Positions 1-9,033 of a DNA stretch of 64,000 nucleotides are shown here, one piece after another (within the stretch, counting starts at the first letter, position 1; each line of letters starts with the position of its first letter). The stretch is from assembly GCF_030530745.1 (NCBI RefSeq), contig NZ_JAUMUI010000011.1, positions 1-64,000 on the forward strand. Direction: 5' to 3'. The DNA comes from Neisseria sp. (lineage in GTDB: Bacteria; Pseudomonadota; Gammaproteobacteria; Burkholderiales; Neisseriaceae). Both the position numbers and the translations under genes were made by a program. A model generated the notes under the pieces. That model was not told where the DNA came from. It was given only the letters and a program-made list of their open reading frames with translations, and did no database searches.

Positions 1-214
1 GCGCGTCGATCAGCACGTCTTCCATGGTGGTGATGCCCAAATCGGGAATGCCGCACGAGCAGGCTGCAACACCGCCGCCCGAAAGGTAGATGGCTTTGAA
101 GCCGCTGTGGGTGGCCAAGCGGGCAAAATAGGCGTTGATGCAGCCGGCAACGGCCAGCGGGTTTTCGGTTTGAACGGCCTCGCGAAACCGCAGGCCGGCA
201 GAGTGCTTGCTCAT
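1..214 (-). CDS. prpB: 2-methylisocitrate lyase (partial, N-terminal 71 residues)
   Basis: This is the start of a gene that runs off the left edge. The translation begins [14 protein letters not shown] and contains [20 protein letters not shown], a close match to the N-terminus of PrpB, the isocitrate-lyase-superfamily enzyme that splits 2-methylisocitrate into pyruvate and succinate in the methylcitrate cycle for propionate use. The start codon at 212-214 is preceded by AAGGAG at about 223-228. The catalytic KKCGH-type motif would lie beyond the window, so activity cannot be judged. Family identity is confident; the rest of a prp operon is not visible. Confidence 0.9.
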   Translation of the reverse strand, partial: MSKHSAGLRFREAVQTENPLAVAGCINAYFARLATHSGFKAIYLSGGGVAACSCGIPDLGITTMEDVLIDA

Positions 215-598
215 TTGTAATGCTCCTTGTGTAATCTTTTTTTCTTGTGTAGGCGAATGTAGTAATTTTTAAAATTACTGTAAAACTCAAAATTCTGATG
301 TGGTTCATTAAAAATTTTGATGGTGGAAAAACGGCGCCTTACCGCATAAGAAATAAGGCGGGGTTATGATTTTTTCAGGCCGTCTGAAACTGCCGATAAT
401 GTCTGAACAGGTTGTTTTTCAATTAAATCTTTTTTAAACAGGGAATTTTTAAATTGATACGGCAAAATGAAACCGGCGGGCGTAAAAAGAGGCCGTCTGA
501 AACGACGGCCTGAAAAGTGCTCTTACAGATGGGAGTGTCTGCTAAGAGATTCCGATAAATTTAAGCTGGAGAAACTTTCAAACGGGCAAGGATGCTGT
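215..598. other. Intergenic region with two DNA uptake sequences
   Basis: No gene is supported here. An AG-DUS lies at 377-388. A second at 490-501 forms a short hairpin with the inverted GACGGCCT at 504-511, lying between the divergent prpB promoter side and the end of the isochorismatase-like gene, which it may help terminate. The remainder is AT-rich leader DNA for prpB. Confidence 0.5.
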
Positions 599-1264
599 TT
601 AAGAAGCCTTGCCCATCAGTAAAGGTGCGCCGGCGGCGATGGCTGCGGGGATTTCGTCGGTGTCGGTTACCACGGTGATGCCGGCCCGGCGCAAAGCGGA
701 AACGGCTTTGAGCGTGGCCTCGGGCGTGTAACCGCGGCAGGCGGCAAGGTTGACGATGATGTGCCAGTTGTCGTTATACCAAGCCAAGTGTTGTGCGGTT
801 TCCAGAACGGCGTGTTCGGTTGCCAGGCCGCCGAGGATAACGGTTTGGGCGTTTTGGGCATAGAGCCATTCGATCAGGCCGGTGCTGCGGCTTTCTTTGC
901 TGTCGTGAAAGCAGGCGCTGGTGGCTTTGCCGCCTTCGGTTTCGACGGCGTGGTCGTAATCGGCGGGGCTGGGCAGGCCTTTGAGCAGGTGGGTTCCGCG
1001 GCAGCTTGCGGCATTGGGAAAATGGTTTTCCAAGCTGAAGGTGAAGAGGTGGCGCGCAGCGCGTTCTTGACCGCCGCACAGGCTGGCGCACAGGGTTTCT
1101 TTGGCGGTTGAGGTATTTTCCACCAAAACGCGTTTTTGGGCGAAACGCGCCTGACGGTTTAATTCGGGCACGATGTTTTCAGGCTGGTGGACACGCTGCC
1201 GGTCGTTTGCTGCAAAGCAGGAAAAACGGCACTGCGGTTGGAGGTCGATAGCGATGGTAGTCAT
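599..1264 (-). CDS. Isochorismatase-fold (cysteine hydrolase family) protein lacking the catalytic cysteine
   Basis: The 221-residue product has the layout of the isochorismatase/nicotinamidase fold: an early Asp (MTTIAIDLQ, D7), a mid-protein Lys (GTHLLKGL), and the conserved C-terminal core VILGGLATEHAVLETA. In active nicotinamidases and related amidohydrolases the core reads GLATDYCV, with Cys as nucleophile; here that position is Ala (…TEHAV…). The reading frame around it is clean. The protein therefore probably does not do the usual thiol hydrolysis; isochorismatases proper and some pseudo-hydrolases also lack Cys. The gene stands alone between prpB and moeB, with about 400 bp on each side. 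Fold is fairly sure; substrate is unknown. Confidence 0.75.
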   Translation of the reverse strand: MTTIAIDLQPQCRFSCFAANDRQRVHQPENIVPELNRQARFAQKRVLVENTSTAKETLCASLCGGQERAARHLFTFSLENHFPNAASCRGTHLLKGLPSPADYDHAVETEGGKATSACFHDSKESRSTGLIEWLYAQNAQTVILGGLATEHAVLETAQHLAWYNDNWHIIVNLAACRGYTPEATLKAVSALRRAGITVVTDTDEIPAAIAAGAPLLMGKAS

Positions 1265-1673
1265 GATGTTTGCCCCGGTAAAAGTTTTGCTGCCGTTATG
1301 ATAAACAGAAATTTTTCAGATAAACGGTTTTTTTTTTTGACGAACGGTATATTATCAAGATAAGCGCATTTATACCAGAGATTATTTTTATATAATGAAA
1401 TTATTTTTAAATTAATATTTATGGGTGGTTTTCAGACGGCCTCGGCAAGTGTGGATTATTTGAAAATAGATATTTCAATTATTTGATTTGAAACAATAAA
1501 AGGGTTTTAAATGTGATCAGGTCAAACAAGGGGCGGGGCAGTTTGGGGTTGTTTTTATGCGACAAGAAAGCTGCCTTGTTGTTACAGAAAGAACAATGGA
1601 ATATTTGTTTTTCTTATAAAACAGAATGATAACTTTATTTTGGCTGTCAGAATAATTTTACGTTCGGTATGTT
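1265..1673. other. AT-rich intergenic region
   Basis: This holds the upstream region of the isochorismatase-like gene and the downstream region of moeB. It contains one reverse-oriented AG-DUS at 1431-1442 and a TATAAT-like hexamer near 1391. No ORF, RNA gene or clear terminator was seen. Confidence 0.5.
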
Positions 1674-2450
1674 TTACAGATAAGCGGTATGTTTCGGCGT
1701 TTGGTGCAGGCGGCCGCAAACACGGCATTGAGGGTTGCGGGTGAATCCTATCTGCCGCCATTCACTGTTTAGCGCATCATAAATATGCAGCACGCCGTAA
1801 CGGCTGCTGCCTGCCCCCGTTAATATTTTCAGTGCTTCTGCGGCTTGACCGGTGCCGATGATGCCGACCAGCGGGGAGAATACGCCGAACACGGCGCAGA
1901 CGCCGTCGTCTGCCTCTTGGCCGTCGAACAGGCAGGCATAGCAGGGTGAATCGGGCAGGTCGGGGCGGTAAACGGCAAGCTGGCCTTCGAAACGTGCGGC
2001 GGCACCGGATACCAGCGGCGTGCGGGTGGCGACGGATGCGCGGTTGATTGCCAGGCGGGTGGAAAAGTTATCGCAGCAGTCGATGGCGATATTGCATTGC
2101 TGCATCAGATTGCGCAGGCGGGGTTCGTTTAGGCGTTCGTTTAAAGCGGTGATGTGCGTGCGGCTGTTGATGGCGTTCAGACGGCCTTTCATGGCTTCGG
2201 CTTTGCTGCAGCCCAAATCGGCTTCGGAAAAAGCGGTTTGGCGTTGCAGGTTGGTTTCGTCGACCGTGTCGCTGTCGGCGATAATCAGGCGGCCGATGCC
2301 GGCGGCGGCCAGATAAGGCAGAACGGCCGCGCCCAGCCCGCCGCAACCCACCACCAATGCCGAGGCATCGAGCAGTTTCTGCTGGCCTTCGATGCCGATT
2401 TCTTCGAGCAGTATGTGGCGGCTGTAGCGCAAGAGGTCGCGGTCGTCCAT
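1674..2450 (-). CDS. moeB: Molybdopterin-synthase adenylyltransferase (MoeB/ThiF/HesA family)
   Basis: The 258-residue protein is an E1-like enzyme that adenylates the C-terminus of a small sulfur-carrier protein, MoaD in the molybdopterin pathway. It shows the ATP-binding loop VVGCGGLGAAV (about residues 33-43), the D..D..NLQRQ segment near 59-71, the catalytic DCCDNFSTR (124-132) and two zinc-binding CxxC pairs (C170/C173 and C242/C245). ThiF, acting in thiamine synthesis, looks very similar. Its position 19 bp downstream of moaC on the same strand favours MoeB. Length matches the family. It lacks the C-terminal rhodanese domain of longer forms. Confidence 0.88.
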   Translation of the reverse strand: MDDRDLLRYSRHILLEEIGIEGQQKLLDASALVVGCGGLGAAVLPYLAAAGIGRLIIADSDTVDETNLQRQTAFSEADLGCSKAEAMKGRLNAINSRTHITALNERLNEPRLRNLMQQCNIAIDCCDNFSTRLAINRASVATRTPLVSGAAARFEGQLAVYRPDLPDSPCYACLFDGQEADDGVCAVFGVFSPLVGIIGTGQAAEALKILTGAGSSRYGVLHIYDALNSEWRQIGFTRNPQCRVCGRLHQTPKHTAYL

Positions 2451-2469
2451 CTATATGATGAGTCGGGGG

Positions 2470-2970
2470 TTAGTAGTTGAGGTTTTCGAGGCTGTTGTCG
2501 AATGTGAACGTGCCGCTTTTGCCGCCGGTTTTCTCTTCGAGGTGGATTTGCGAAATCACCATGCTTTTATCCACGGCTTTGAGCATGTCGTAAATGGTGA
2601 GCAGCGCGATGTTGACGCCGGTTAGGGCTTCCATTTCCACCCCGGTTTTGCCTTCGGTGCTGGCGGTAACTACGGCTTTTACGCGGGCAAGCTGCACATC
2701 GACGTTGAAATCCACACGCACATGGGTGAGGGCGACTGGGTGGCACAACGGAATCAGAAAGCCGGTTTGCTTGGCGGCCTGAATGCCGGCCACGCGGGCG
2801 ATGCCGAGCACGTCGCCCTTATTGGCGGAGCCTTCCGCAATATATTTGACGGCATCGGGGCTCATGTTGATATAGCCGCAGGCGCGCGCCACGCGTTGGG
2901 TGGGCGCTTTTTCGCCGATATCGACCATATGGGCTTCGTTGTTTTCGTTGAAATGGGTCAAGTCGATCAT
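2470..2970 (-). CDS. moaC: Cyclic pyranopterin monophosphate synthase
   Basis: The 166-residue product matches MoaC over its full length. MoaC converts the MoaA product 3',8-cyclo-GTP into cyclic pyranopterin monophosphate, an early step of molybdenum cofactor synthesis. Visible landmarks are the N-terminal [18 protein letters not shown], the [13 protein letters not shown] active-site stretch (about 70-82) and [19 protein letters not shown] with the DKSM that follows. The start at 2970 has GGAAACG just upstream. It is the first gene of a two-gene unit with moeB. Other Mo-cofactor genes are not in the window. Confidence 0.95.
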   Translation of the reverse strand: MIDLTHFNENNEAHMVDIGEKAPTQRVARACGYINMSPDAVKYIAEGSANKGDVLGIARVAGIQAAKQTGFLIPLCHPVALTHVRVDFNVDVQLARVKAVVTASTEGKTGVEMEALTGVNIALLTIYDMLKAVDKSMVISQIHLEEKTGGKSGTFTFDNSLENLNY

Positions 2971-3138
2971 AGTCGTTTCCTGAATGTGTTTTAAATTAGA
3001 TCGTTAAGGCCGCCGGAACACAGCGGCATAGCGGTTTATTTTAATGGATTTTCGGGGTAGGGGCTATGGCTGCCCGAATAAATTATTTTCAGACGGCCTA
3101 ACCCGCCACCCACCTATATCAAATTACATTTGACTACA

Positions 3139-3167
3139 TTGCTAACAATGATGGTTTCTTGTTATAC
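3139..3167 (+). promoter_or_regulatory. Candidate sigma-70 promoter for ppc
   Basis: TTGCTA at 3139-3144 and TTATAC at 3162-3167 are separated by 17 bp, 46 bp upstream of the ppc start. The -35 overlaps a small imperfect dyad (CATTG…CAATG). Recognised by eye only. Confidence 0.35.
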
Positions 3168-3213
3168 CTTGCTATACAATGGCTTGCATCGATAATGTTC
3201 AGAAAGAAACCTT

Positions 3214-5919
3214 ATGCGCCTCCACATTCTCAATAATCCCAAAGATGTTCCGCTGGCAGCCGATGCCGAGTTTCTCACTCAAGCGTTGTTCAGGCTGCTG
3301 CACAGCGAAACCACCGAAATCGTGCTCGACACCGTGAAAACGCTGGCCGACTGCGAAGACAGCAGCGCAGTTATCGAAGAAGTGCTGCCGCAGCTCAACG
3401 AGCGGCAAACCCAAAACCTGATTCTGGCCTGCGGCCTGTTTGCGCAAATGCTCAATATCGCCGAAGACGTGCACCACGAACGCCGCCGTTTGGCGCACGA
3501 GCAGGCCGGCAGCAGCGCGGCGGAGGGCAGTGTGGCCGACACGGTGCGCAAGTTGAGCGAACACAACATTGGTGCCGATGCCGTGCAGCGGCAACTCGAC
3601 AATACCTATATCGCCGCCGTGCTCACCGCCCACCCTACAGAAGTGCAGCGGCAGGCCACATTGAATTTTCACCGCCGCATCCGCGCCCTGTTGCCCGGGC
3701 GCGAGCACTGCAAAAGTGCTGAGGCGCTGGAAGAGCTGCAAAACGAGGTGGACGCAACCTTGCTGGCCTTGTGGCAAACCAGCGAAACCCGCCATTTCAA
3801 AATTACCGTTAATAACGAAATCAACAACGGCGTATCGATTTTTCCGCTCAGCTTTTTCCAAGCCCTGCCCAAACTTTACCGCAGCATGGAAAAAACCTTT
3901 CAGACGGCCTATCCCGGCATCAAAGTGCCCGATATTCTGCAAATCGGCGGCTGGATAGGCGGCGACCGCGACGGCAACCCCTTTGTTTCCGCCGACACCC
4001 TGCGCCACGCCTTCACACGCCACGCCGACACCGTGTTCCACTACTACCGCCGCCAGCTGAGCGAGCTTTATGACGATTTGCCGCTTTCGGTGCGCCGCGT
4101 CAGCGTGAGTGAAGGCGTGCTGGCATTGGCCGCACAGTCGCCCGACACCGAAATAGCCCACGAAGAAGAACCCTACCGCCGCGCCATCGCCTACATCATG
4201 GCGCGGCTGATTGCGCGCGGCCGCCGGCTCGGCCTCACCCTCGGCTGCCATTTCGGCCTGCTCGAACCCTATGCCGGTGCCGATGAATTTATGGCCGACC
4301 TGAAAACCATGCAGCAATCGCTGCGCAACAACCGCAGCGGCCTTTTGGCCGAAGCCCGGCTGGCCGATTTAATCCGCACCGTATCCGTGTTCGGCTTCTA
4401 TATGATGCCGCTCGACTTGCGCCAACATGCCGACAAACACAGCGAAGTGGTGGCAGAGCTGTTCCGTCATGCCGGTTTGGAAGATTACGGCGCATTGTCC
4501 GAACAAGAAAAACAGGCCGTTTTGCTGCGCGAGCTGCAAAGCCCCCGTCCGCTTTACAGCCCTTATGCAAATTACAGCGAACAAACCCGGCACGAGCTGG
4601 CGGTTTTTCACGAAGCACGCAGAGTGAAAGACGAACTGGGCGAAAAAGCCATCAACCAAAGCATCATTTCCAACTGCGAACACCCCGGTGATATTCTGGC
4701 ACTGGCTCTGCTGCTGAAAGAAAGCGGCCTCTTGGTGTTGCAGGAAAACGGCAAACCCCAAAGCCGCATCAACATCGTGCCGCTGTTCGAGACCATCGAA
4801 GCACTCGAAAACGCCTGCAATGTGATGGAAACCGTGTTTGATATTCCGTGGTACCGCGATCTGCTCGAAAGCCGCGGCAATATCCAAGAAATCATGCTCG
4901 GCTATTCCGACAGCAACAAAGATGGCGGCTATGTGAGCAGCTCGTGGGGGCTTTATCAGGCCGAATTGGGGCTGGTGGAACTGTTTGGCCGCTACAACGT
5001 GCGCATGCGCCTGTTCCACGGCCGTGGCGGCAGCGTAGGGCGCGGCGGCGGCCCCTCTTACCAAGCCATTCTCGCCCAGCCCGAACACAGCGTGGCCGGC
5101 CAGATACGCATCACCGAGCAGGGCGAAGTGATTACCGCCAAATATGCCGACGCAGGCAACGCCCGCCGCAACCTCGAAACCCTGGTGGCCGCCACACTTG
5201 AAGCCAGCCTGCTGCCGCAGAGCCAAACCCCCGACGGCAAACTGATGCAGGCGCTTTCAGACAGTGCTTTCAAACACTACCGCGCCCTGATTACCGCCGA
5301 GGGCTTTATTGATTATTTTCTGCAAACCAGCCCCATTCAGGAAATCGCCACCCTCAACCTCGGCAGCCGCCCCGCCAGCCGCAAAACACTCGCGCGTATT
5401 CAAGATTTGCGCGCGATTCCGTGGGTGTTTTCATGGACGCAAAACCGCCTCATGCTGCCCGCATGGTACGGCTTCGGCAGCGCCGTGGAAGAATTGTGCA
5501 GCCAAGATGCGGGCCGTCTGAAAGCCTTGCAGGAACACGCCCGAAACAACCCCTTCTTCCAGGCCATGCTTTCTAATATGGAACAAGTGATGGCCAAAGC
5601 CGATTTAACCCTGGCCGAAAACTACGCTGCCTTGAGCGAATCGCCCGAGCGCGCCGCCGAAATTTTCGCACTGATTAAAAACGAATACCTCAAAAGCCGC
5701 CGGGCCCTGCTCGATATACTACAAACCGGCGAGCTGCTCAGCGGCAACCGCAGCCTCGCCCGCTCGCTTGCCCTGCGCATCCCCTACCTGAATGCCCTCG
5801 GCGGCCTGCAGGTAGCCCTGCTCAAACGCCTGCGCAAAGATCCGGGTAACGCCCACCTGCTGCAAATGGTGCACTTGACCATCAACGGCGTGGCACAGGG
5901 CTTGCGCAATACGGGTTAA
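3214..5919 (+). CDS. ppc: Phosphoenolpyruvate carboxylase
   Basis: The 901-residue cytoplasmic enzyme carboxylates phosphoenolpyruvate with bicarbonate to form oxaloacetate, refilling the TCA cycle. Signature segments are all present: [15 protein letters not shown] with the catalytic His near residue 139, [14 protein letters not shown], the glycine-rich [15 protein letters not shown] loop near 602-614, and [19 protein letters not shown]. The C-terminus ends RNTG, close to the near-invariant QNTG involved in the active site and in allosteric response. Length is typical. The start at 3214 has AGAAAG upstream. It is monocistronic and ends at a DUS-pair terminator. Confidence 0.97.
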   Translation: MRLHILNNPKDVPLAADAEFLTQALFRLLHSETTEIVLDTVKTLADCEDSSAVIEEVLPQLNERQTQNLILACGLFAQMLNIAEDVHHERRRLAHEQAGSSAAEGSVADTVRKLSEHNIGADAVQRQLDNTYIAAVLTAHPTEVQRQATLNFHRRIRALLPGREHCKSAEALEELQNEVDATLLALWQTSETRHFKITVNNEINNGVSIFPLSFFQALPKLYRSMEKTFQTAYPGIKVPDILQIGGWIGGDRDGNPFVSADTLRHAFTRHADTVFHYYRRQLSELYDDLPLSVRRVSVSEGVLALAAQSPDTEIAHEEEPYRRAIAYIMARLIARGRRLGLTLGCHFGLLEPYAGADEFMADLKTMQQSLRNNRSGLLAEARLADLIRTVSVFGFYMMPLDLRQHADKHSEVVAELFRHAGLEDYGALSEQEKQAVLLRELQSPRPLYSPYANYSEQTRHELAVFHEARRVKDELGEKAINQSIISNCEHPGDILALALLLKESGLLVLQENGKPQSRINIVPLFETIEALENACNVMETVFDIPWYRDLLESRGNIQEIMLGYSDSNKDGGYVSSSWGLYQAELGLVELFGRYNVRMRLFHGRGGSVGRGGGPSYQAILAQPEHSVAGQIRITEQGEVITAKYADAGNARRNLETLVAATLEASLLPQSQTPDGKLMQALSDSAFKHYRALITAEGFIDYFLQTSPIQEIATLNLGSRPASRKTLARIQDLRAIPWVFSWTQNRLMLPAWYGFGSAVEELCSQDAGRLKALQEHARNNPFFQAMLSNMEQVMAKADLTLAENYAALSESPERAAEIFALIKNEYLKSRRALLDILQTGELLSGNRSLARSLALRIPYLNALGGLQVALLKRLRKDPGNAHLLQMVHLTINGVAQGLRNTG

Positions 5920-5936
5920 GCTGCGGGAAGTATCCG

Positions 5937-5977
5937 GGCCGTCTGAAAATCAGTTTTTCAAGGAATTTCAGACGGCC
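5937..5977 (+). terminator. DUS-pair hairpin after ppc
   Basis: GGCCGTCTGAAA (5937-5948) and its inverse (5966-5977) form a 12-bp stem 17 bp after the ppc stop. Paired uptake sequences commonly serve as rho-independent terminators in Neisseria. Confidence 0.7.
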
Positions 5978-5979
5978 TA

Positions 5980-6142
5980 GGGTCTGTTGACAATTGACCG
6001 GCGAAGCGGTTTTTTGAGGCAAAAATCCGCGTATGCAAGGCAAAAAGCGCAGCAAGGTTGGACACCTTGCGGGCATTTTTAACGCCGCAGACGGGGATTT
6101 TTGACCAAAAACACCGCCGTTGCGTTAATTGTCAACAGACCC
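5980..6142. mobile_element. Family A MITE, copy 1
   Basis: This 163-bp non-coding element has 16-bp terminal inverted repeats GGGTCTGTTGACAATT at 5980-5995 and 6127-6142. It is preceded by TA; the matching right flank is TC, so the putative TA target duplication is imperfect here. The interior shares long blocks (for example AAAGCGCAGCAAGGTTGGACACC) with copies at 26747 and, inverted, 35389. No transposase is encoded; an unseen element with the same ends presumably mobilised it. Confidence 0.75.
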
Positions 6143-6260
6143 TCGGGTTTGATGTTCGAATGAGTGCCGTAACTGTTGCACAGGCAGCGGGGCGGGAGGT
6201 TTGCGCCGTTCCGATATATAATGCCGCCCCATAAGATCCATACAGGCCGCCGTCTGAAAA

Positions 6261-6896
6261 ATGAACAAACTGATCCGCCAAGAAATTTTCGAGCGTTTCC
6301 GCGCTGCCAACCCGCACCCCACCACCGAGTTAAACTTCAGCAGCCCGTTCGAGCTGCTGATTGCCGTGCTGCTTTCGGCGCAGGCCACCGATGCGGGGGT
6401 GAACAAAGCCACGGCAAAGCTTTTCCCCGTGGCAGCTACGCCGCAGGCTATGCTGGATTTGGGTTTGGAAGGCGTGATGGAATACACCAAAACCATCGGC
6501 CTTTATAAAACCAAATCGAAACACATCATTGAAACCTGCCGCATCCTGCTCGACAAATACAACGGCGAAGTGCCGCAAACCCGCGAAGAGTTGGAAGATC
6601 TGCCCGGCGTGGGGCGAAAAACCGCCAACGTGGTGCTGAACACGGCTTTCGGTCAGTTGGCGATGGCGGTGGACACGCATATTTTCCGCGTTGCCAACCG
6701 CACCAGAATCGCGCCGGGCAAAAACGTGCGCGAAGTGGAAGACAAACTGATGAAGTTCGTGCCGAAAGAGTTTCTGCCCGATGCCCACCACTGGCTGGTT
6801 CTGCACGGCCGCTATACCTGCAAGGCGCAAAAGCCTTTGTGCGAACGCTGCATTATCAACGATTTGTGCGAATATCCGGCTAAGGCTGTGCCGTAG
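6261..6896 (+). CDS. nth: Endonuclease III (DNA glycosylase/AP lyase)
   Basis: The 211-residue base-excision-repair enzyme removes oxidised pyrimidines and cleaves the abasic site. The helix-hairpin-helix LPGVGRKTANVV places the catalytic Lys at 120 and VDTHIFRVANR places the catalytic Asp at 138, identical numbering to the E. coli enzyme. The C-terminal [4Fe-4S] cluster has four cysteines (187, 194, 197, 203) in the expected C-x6-C-x2-C-x5-C spacing. The start lies three bases after a DUS (AATG), with no strong Shine-Dalgarno; a TATAAT at 6217-6222 may be its -10 element. Confidence 0.97.
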   Translation: MNKLIRQEIFERFRAANPHPTTELNFSSPFELLIAVLLSAQATDAGVNKATAKLFPVAATPQAMLDLGLEGVMEYTKTIGLYKTKSKHIIETCRILLDKYNGEVPQTREELEDLPGVGRKTANVVLNTAFGQLAMAVDTHIFRVANRTRIAPGKNVREVEDKLMKFVPKEFLPDAHHWLVLHGRYTCKAQKPLCERCIINDLCEYPAKAVP

Positions 6897-6910
6897 GGTT
6901 TGATTGTTGG

Positions 6911-6942
6911 AAGCCGTCTGAAAAATGTTTTTCAGACGGCCT
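6911..6942. terminator. DUS-pair hairpin between nth and mutL
   Basis: AGCCGTCTGAAAAA and TTTTTCAGACGGCCT form a stem with T-rich flanks between the convergent ends of nth and mutL. It could serve both strands. Confidence 0.7.
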
Positions 6943-6974
6943 GTATTTTGCAGAAACTTCCCGCTGCGGTTCAC

Positions 6975-8936
6975 TCACTGCCCGCGCAAAAACAGCGCGT
7001 CCAATTCTTTCAGCGTGAGTTTCACCCAAGTGGGGCGGCCGTGGTTGCACTGGTTGCTGCGCGGGGTGTTTTCCATATCGCGCAACAGGGCGTTCATTTC
7101 GGGCAGGGTCAGGCGGCGGCCGGCGCGGATGGAACCGTGGCAGGCCATGGTGGATAGGATTTGGTTTTCGCGCGCTTCGATTGCGCGGCTGCTGCCGGTT
7201 TGGGCGATTTCGCGCAGCATGTCGCGGGCGAGGGCGGCTACGTCGCTTTTGCCGAGCATGGCAGGCACGGCGCGCACGGCGATGGTGTTGCCGCCCATGT
7301 CAGAGAGTTCCAGTCCGAACGGGCGCAGGGCTTCGCCGTGGTCGGCCAACGCGGCGGTTTCTTCGTGGCTCGCCTGAAAGGTTACGGGCAGCAGCAGCCG
7401 CTGGCTTTGCAGGCTGCCGAGTTTTTCGCGCTGGGCTTTCATTTTTTCGTAGTTCACGCGCTCGGCGGCGGCGTGCATATCGATAAGCAGCAGGCTGTCT
7501 TCGGCTTGGGCGAGGATATAGATGCCCAGCAGTTGGGCGATGGCGAAACCCAAAGGCGGGCTGTTTGCGGCCTGTGCCGCTTCGCCGCTGCCGGTGTCGC
7601 AGGAAGTTTGGCGGCCGTCTGAAAAGGTCTGCGGCATATCACTGCCGAAACGTGCCTGTTCGAATTGGCTTAATTCGATGTCGTCGTCGGTTCCGGTGCG
7701 GCGGTAGAGTTCGGCATAGGTGTTAAGCGCGGCGCGGCTTTCCTGTAACGACAAGCCGCGCTGCGCGGGCGCACGGGCGGCGGAATAGGGTGCGGGTGCG
7801 GATTTTGCGCCGCCGAAGCCGCCGAAAGCCTGCTGTTGCGGTGCGGCTTCAAGGCCGTCTGAAAAGTTTCCGTCCGGGCTTTCAGACGGCCTTTGGGTTG
7901 CCAGCCCCAAAATGCTGCCTGCGTTGCCGACGCTTTCGGTTTGGTCGGCTCGGGTGGCGGCCAGCGCTTTATCGAGTGTGTGGAACACGAGCCGGTGCAC
8001 GGCTTGGCTGTCGCGGAAGCGGATTTCGGTTTTTGTGGGGTGCACGTTCACATCAACCGCTTCGGGCGGCAGGTCGAGAAACAGCACAAACGAAGGGGTA
8101 ACGGCGTTGTGCAGCACGTCGCGGTAGGCTTGTTTCGCGGCGTGCAGTATCACTTTGTCGCGCACGAAGCGGCGGTTGACGAAGCAGTATTGCCTGTCGG
8201 CGCGGCCTTTGGCAAAGGTTGGTTTGGCGATGGCGCCGTAGAGGTGCATTTCTCCTGCGCCGCTGTCGATTGCTATGGAGGCCGTCTGAAAATTTTCGCC
8301 GACGATGGCGGCAATGCGCTCGCTTTGGCTCTGCACGGGGTATTTGAATACTTGTTTGCCGTCGCGCTTGAGCGAAAAGGCGATGTGCGGGTGTGCCAGT
8401 GCGAGGCGCTCGAGCATGGTGGCGCAGTGGGCGTATTCGGTATTTTCCGATTTCAAAAACTTGCGCCGCGCGGGGGTGTTGAAAAACAGTTCGGCCACTT
8501 CCACGGTGGTGCCGACGGGGTGGGCGGCGGCGGCAGGGCTGCTGAGTCTGCCGTCTTCGGCCTTCACTTGGCTGGCGTGCGCGCCCTCGGGCGTGCGGCT
8601 GGTAAGCGTGAGGCGGCTCACTGAGGCGATGCTGGCCAGGCCTTCGCCGCGGAAACCCATGCTGGCCACGTGTTCCAAGTCGCCGAGGGTTTGGATTTTG
8701 CTGGTGGCGTGGCGGTGCAGGGCGAGGGCGATGTCGTCGGCGTGGATGCCGCTGCCGTTGTCGCTCACGCGGATTTGGCGTATGCCGCCGCCCGACAGTT
8801 CCACATCGATAGCCGTCGCCCCCGCATCAATGCTGTTTTCAACGATTTCTTTCAGCGCGTTGGCGGGGCGTTCCACCACTTCGCCGGCGGCGATTTGGTT
8901 GACAAGGTGATCGGGCAGGGCGGCGATGCGTTTCAT
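6975..8936 (-). CDS. mutL: DNA mismatch repair protein MutL
   Basis: The 653-residue protein couples mismatch recognition by MutS to strand cleavage. The N-terminal GHKL ATPase is clear: IAAGEVVERPANALKEIVENSIDAGA, DNGSGI, and TSKI...GFRGEGLASI. A Pro/Gln/Ala-rich linker of about 150 residues follows; here two in-frame uptake sequences encode FSDGLE and FSDGRQ. The C-terminal dimerisation domain carries DMHAAAERVNYE near residues 480-495, the D(M/Q)HA(x)2E(x)4E metal-binding endonuclease motif, so this MutL likely has intrinsic nicking activity, as expected where MutH is absent. Length is normal for Neisseria. Confidence 0.96.
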   Translation of the reverse strand: MKRIAALPDHLVNQIAAGEVVERPANALKEIVENSIDAGATAIDVELSGGGIRQIRVSDNGSGIHADDIALALHRHATSKIQTLGDLEHVASMGFRGEGLASIASVSRLTLTSRTPEGAHASQVKAEDGRLSSPAAAAHPVGTTVEVAELFFNTPARRKFLKSENTEYAHCATMLERLALAHPHIAFSLKRDGKQVFKYPVQSQSERIAAIVGENFQTASIAIDSGAGEMHLYGAIAKPTFAKGRADRQYCFVNRRFVRDKVILHAAKQAYRDVLHNAVTPSFVLFLDLPPEAVDVNVHPTKTEIRFRDSQAVHRLVFHTLDKALAATRADQTESVGNAGSILGLATQRPSESPDGNFSDGLEAAPQQQAFGGFGGAKSAPAPYSAARAPAQRGLSLQESRAALNTYAELYRRTGTDDDIELSQFEQARFGSDMPQTFSDGRQTSCDTGSGEAAQAANSPPLGFAIAQLLGIYILAQAEDSLLLIDMHAAAERVNYEKMKAQREKLGSLQSQRLLLPVTFQASHEETAALADHGEALRPFGLELSDMGGNTIAVRAVPAMLGKSDVAALARDMLREIAQTGSSRAIEARENQILSTMACHGSIRAGRRLTLPEMNALLRDMENTPRSNQCNHGRPTWVKLTLKELDALFLRGQ

Positions 8937-8986
8937 GTGCGGCTTTCTGTTGCAAAGTTGGAACGGGTGGGCGGATTATAGCGCAA

Positions 8987-9014
8987 AGGCCGTCTGAAAA
9001 CTTTCAGACGGCCT
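8987..9014 (-). terminator. DUS-pair hairpin after lolA and upstream of mutL
   Basis: AGGCCGTCTGAAAA (8987-9000) pairs with TTTCAGACGGCCT (9002-9014), a tight stem just past the lolA stop on the minus strand. Confidence 0.6.
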
Positions 9015-9033
9015 GAGGGGCGGTTGTTTGCGC

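Noticed and set aside
1674-2450. ThiF as identity for the E1-like enzyme
   Set aside because: No thi genes nearby and moaC directly upstream; MoeB is more likely, though sequence alone cannot exclude ThiF.
4369-5226. Long open frame antisense to ppc (285 codons)
   Set aside because: It mirrors the GC-rich codon pattern of ppc and has no recognisable domain or Shine-Dalgarno; a shadow frame.
6132-6496. Minus-strand ORFs over the nth start and the family A MITE
   Set aside because: They read through the MITE end and nth antisense; no protein-like features.
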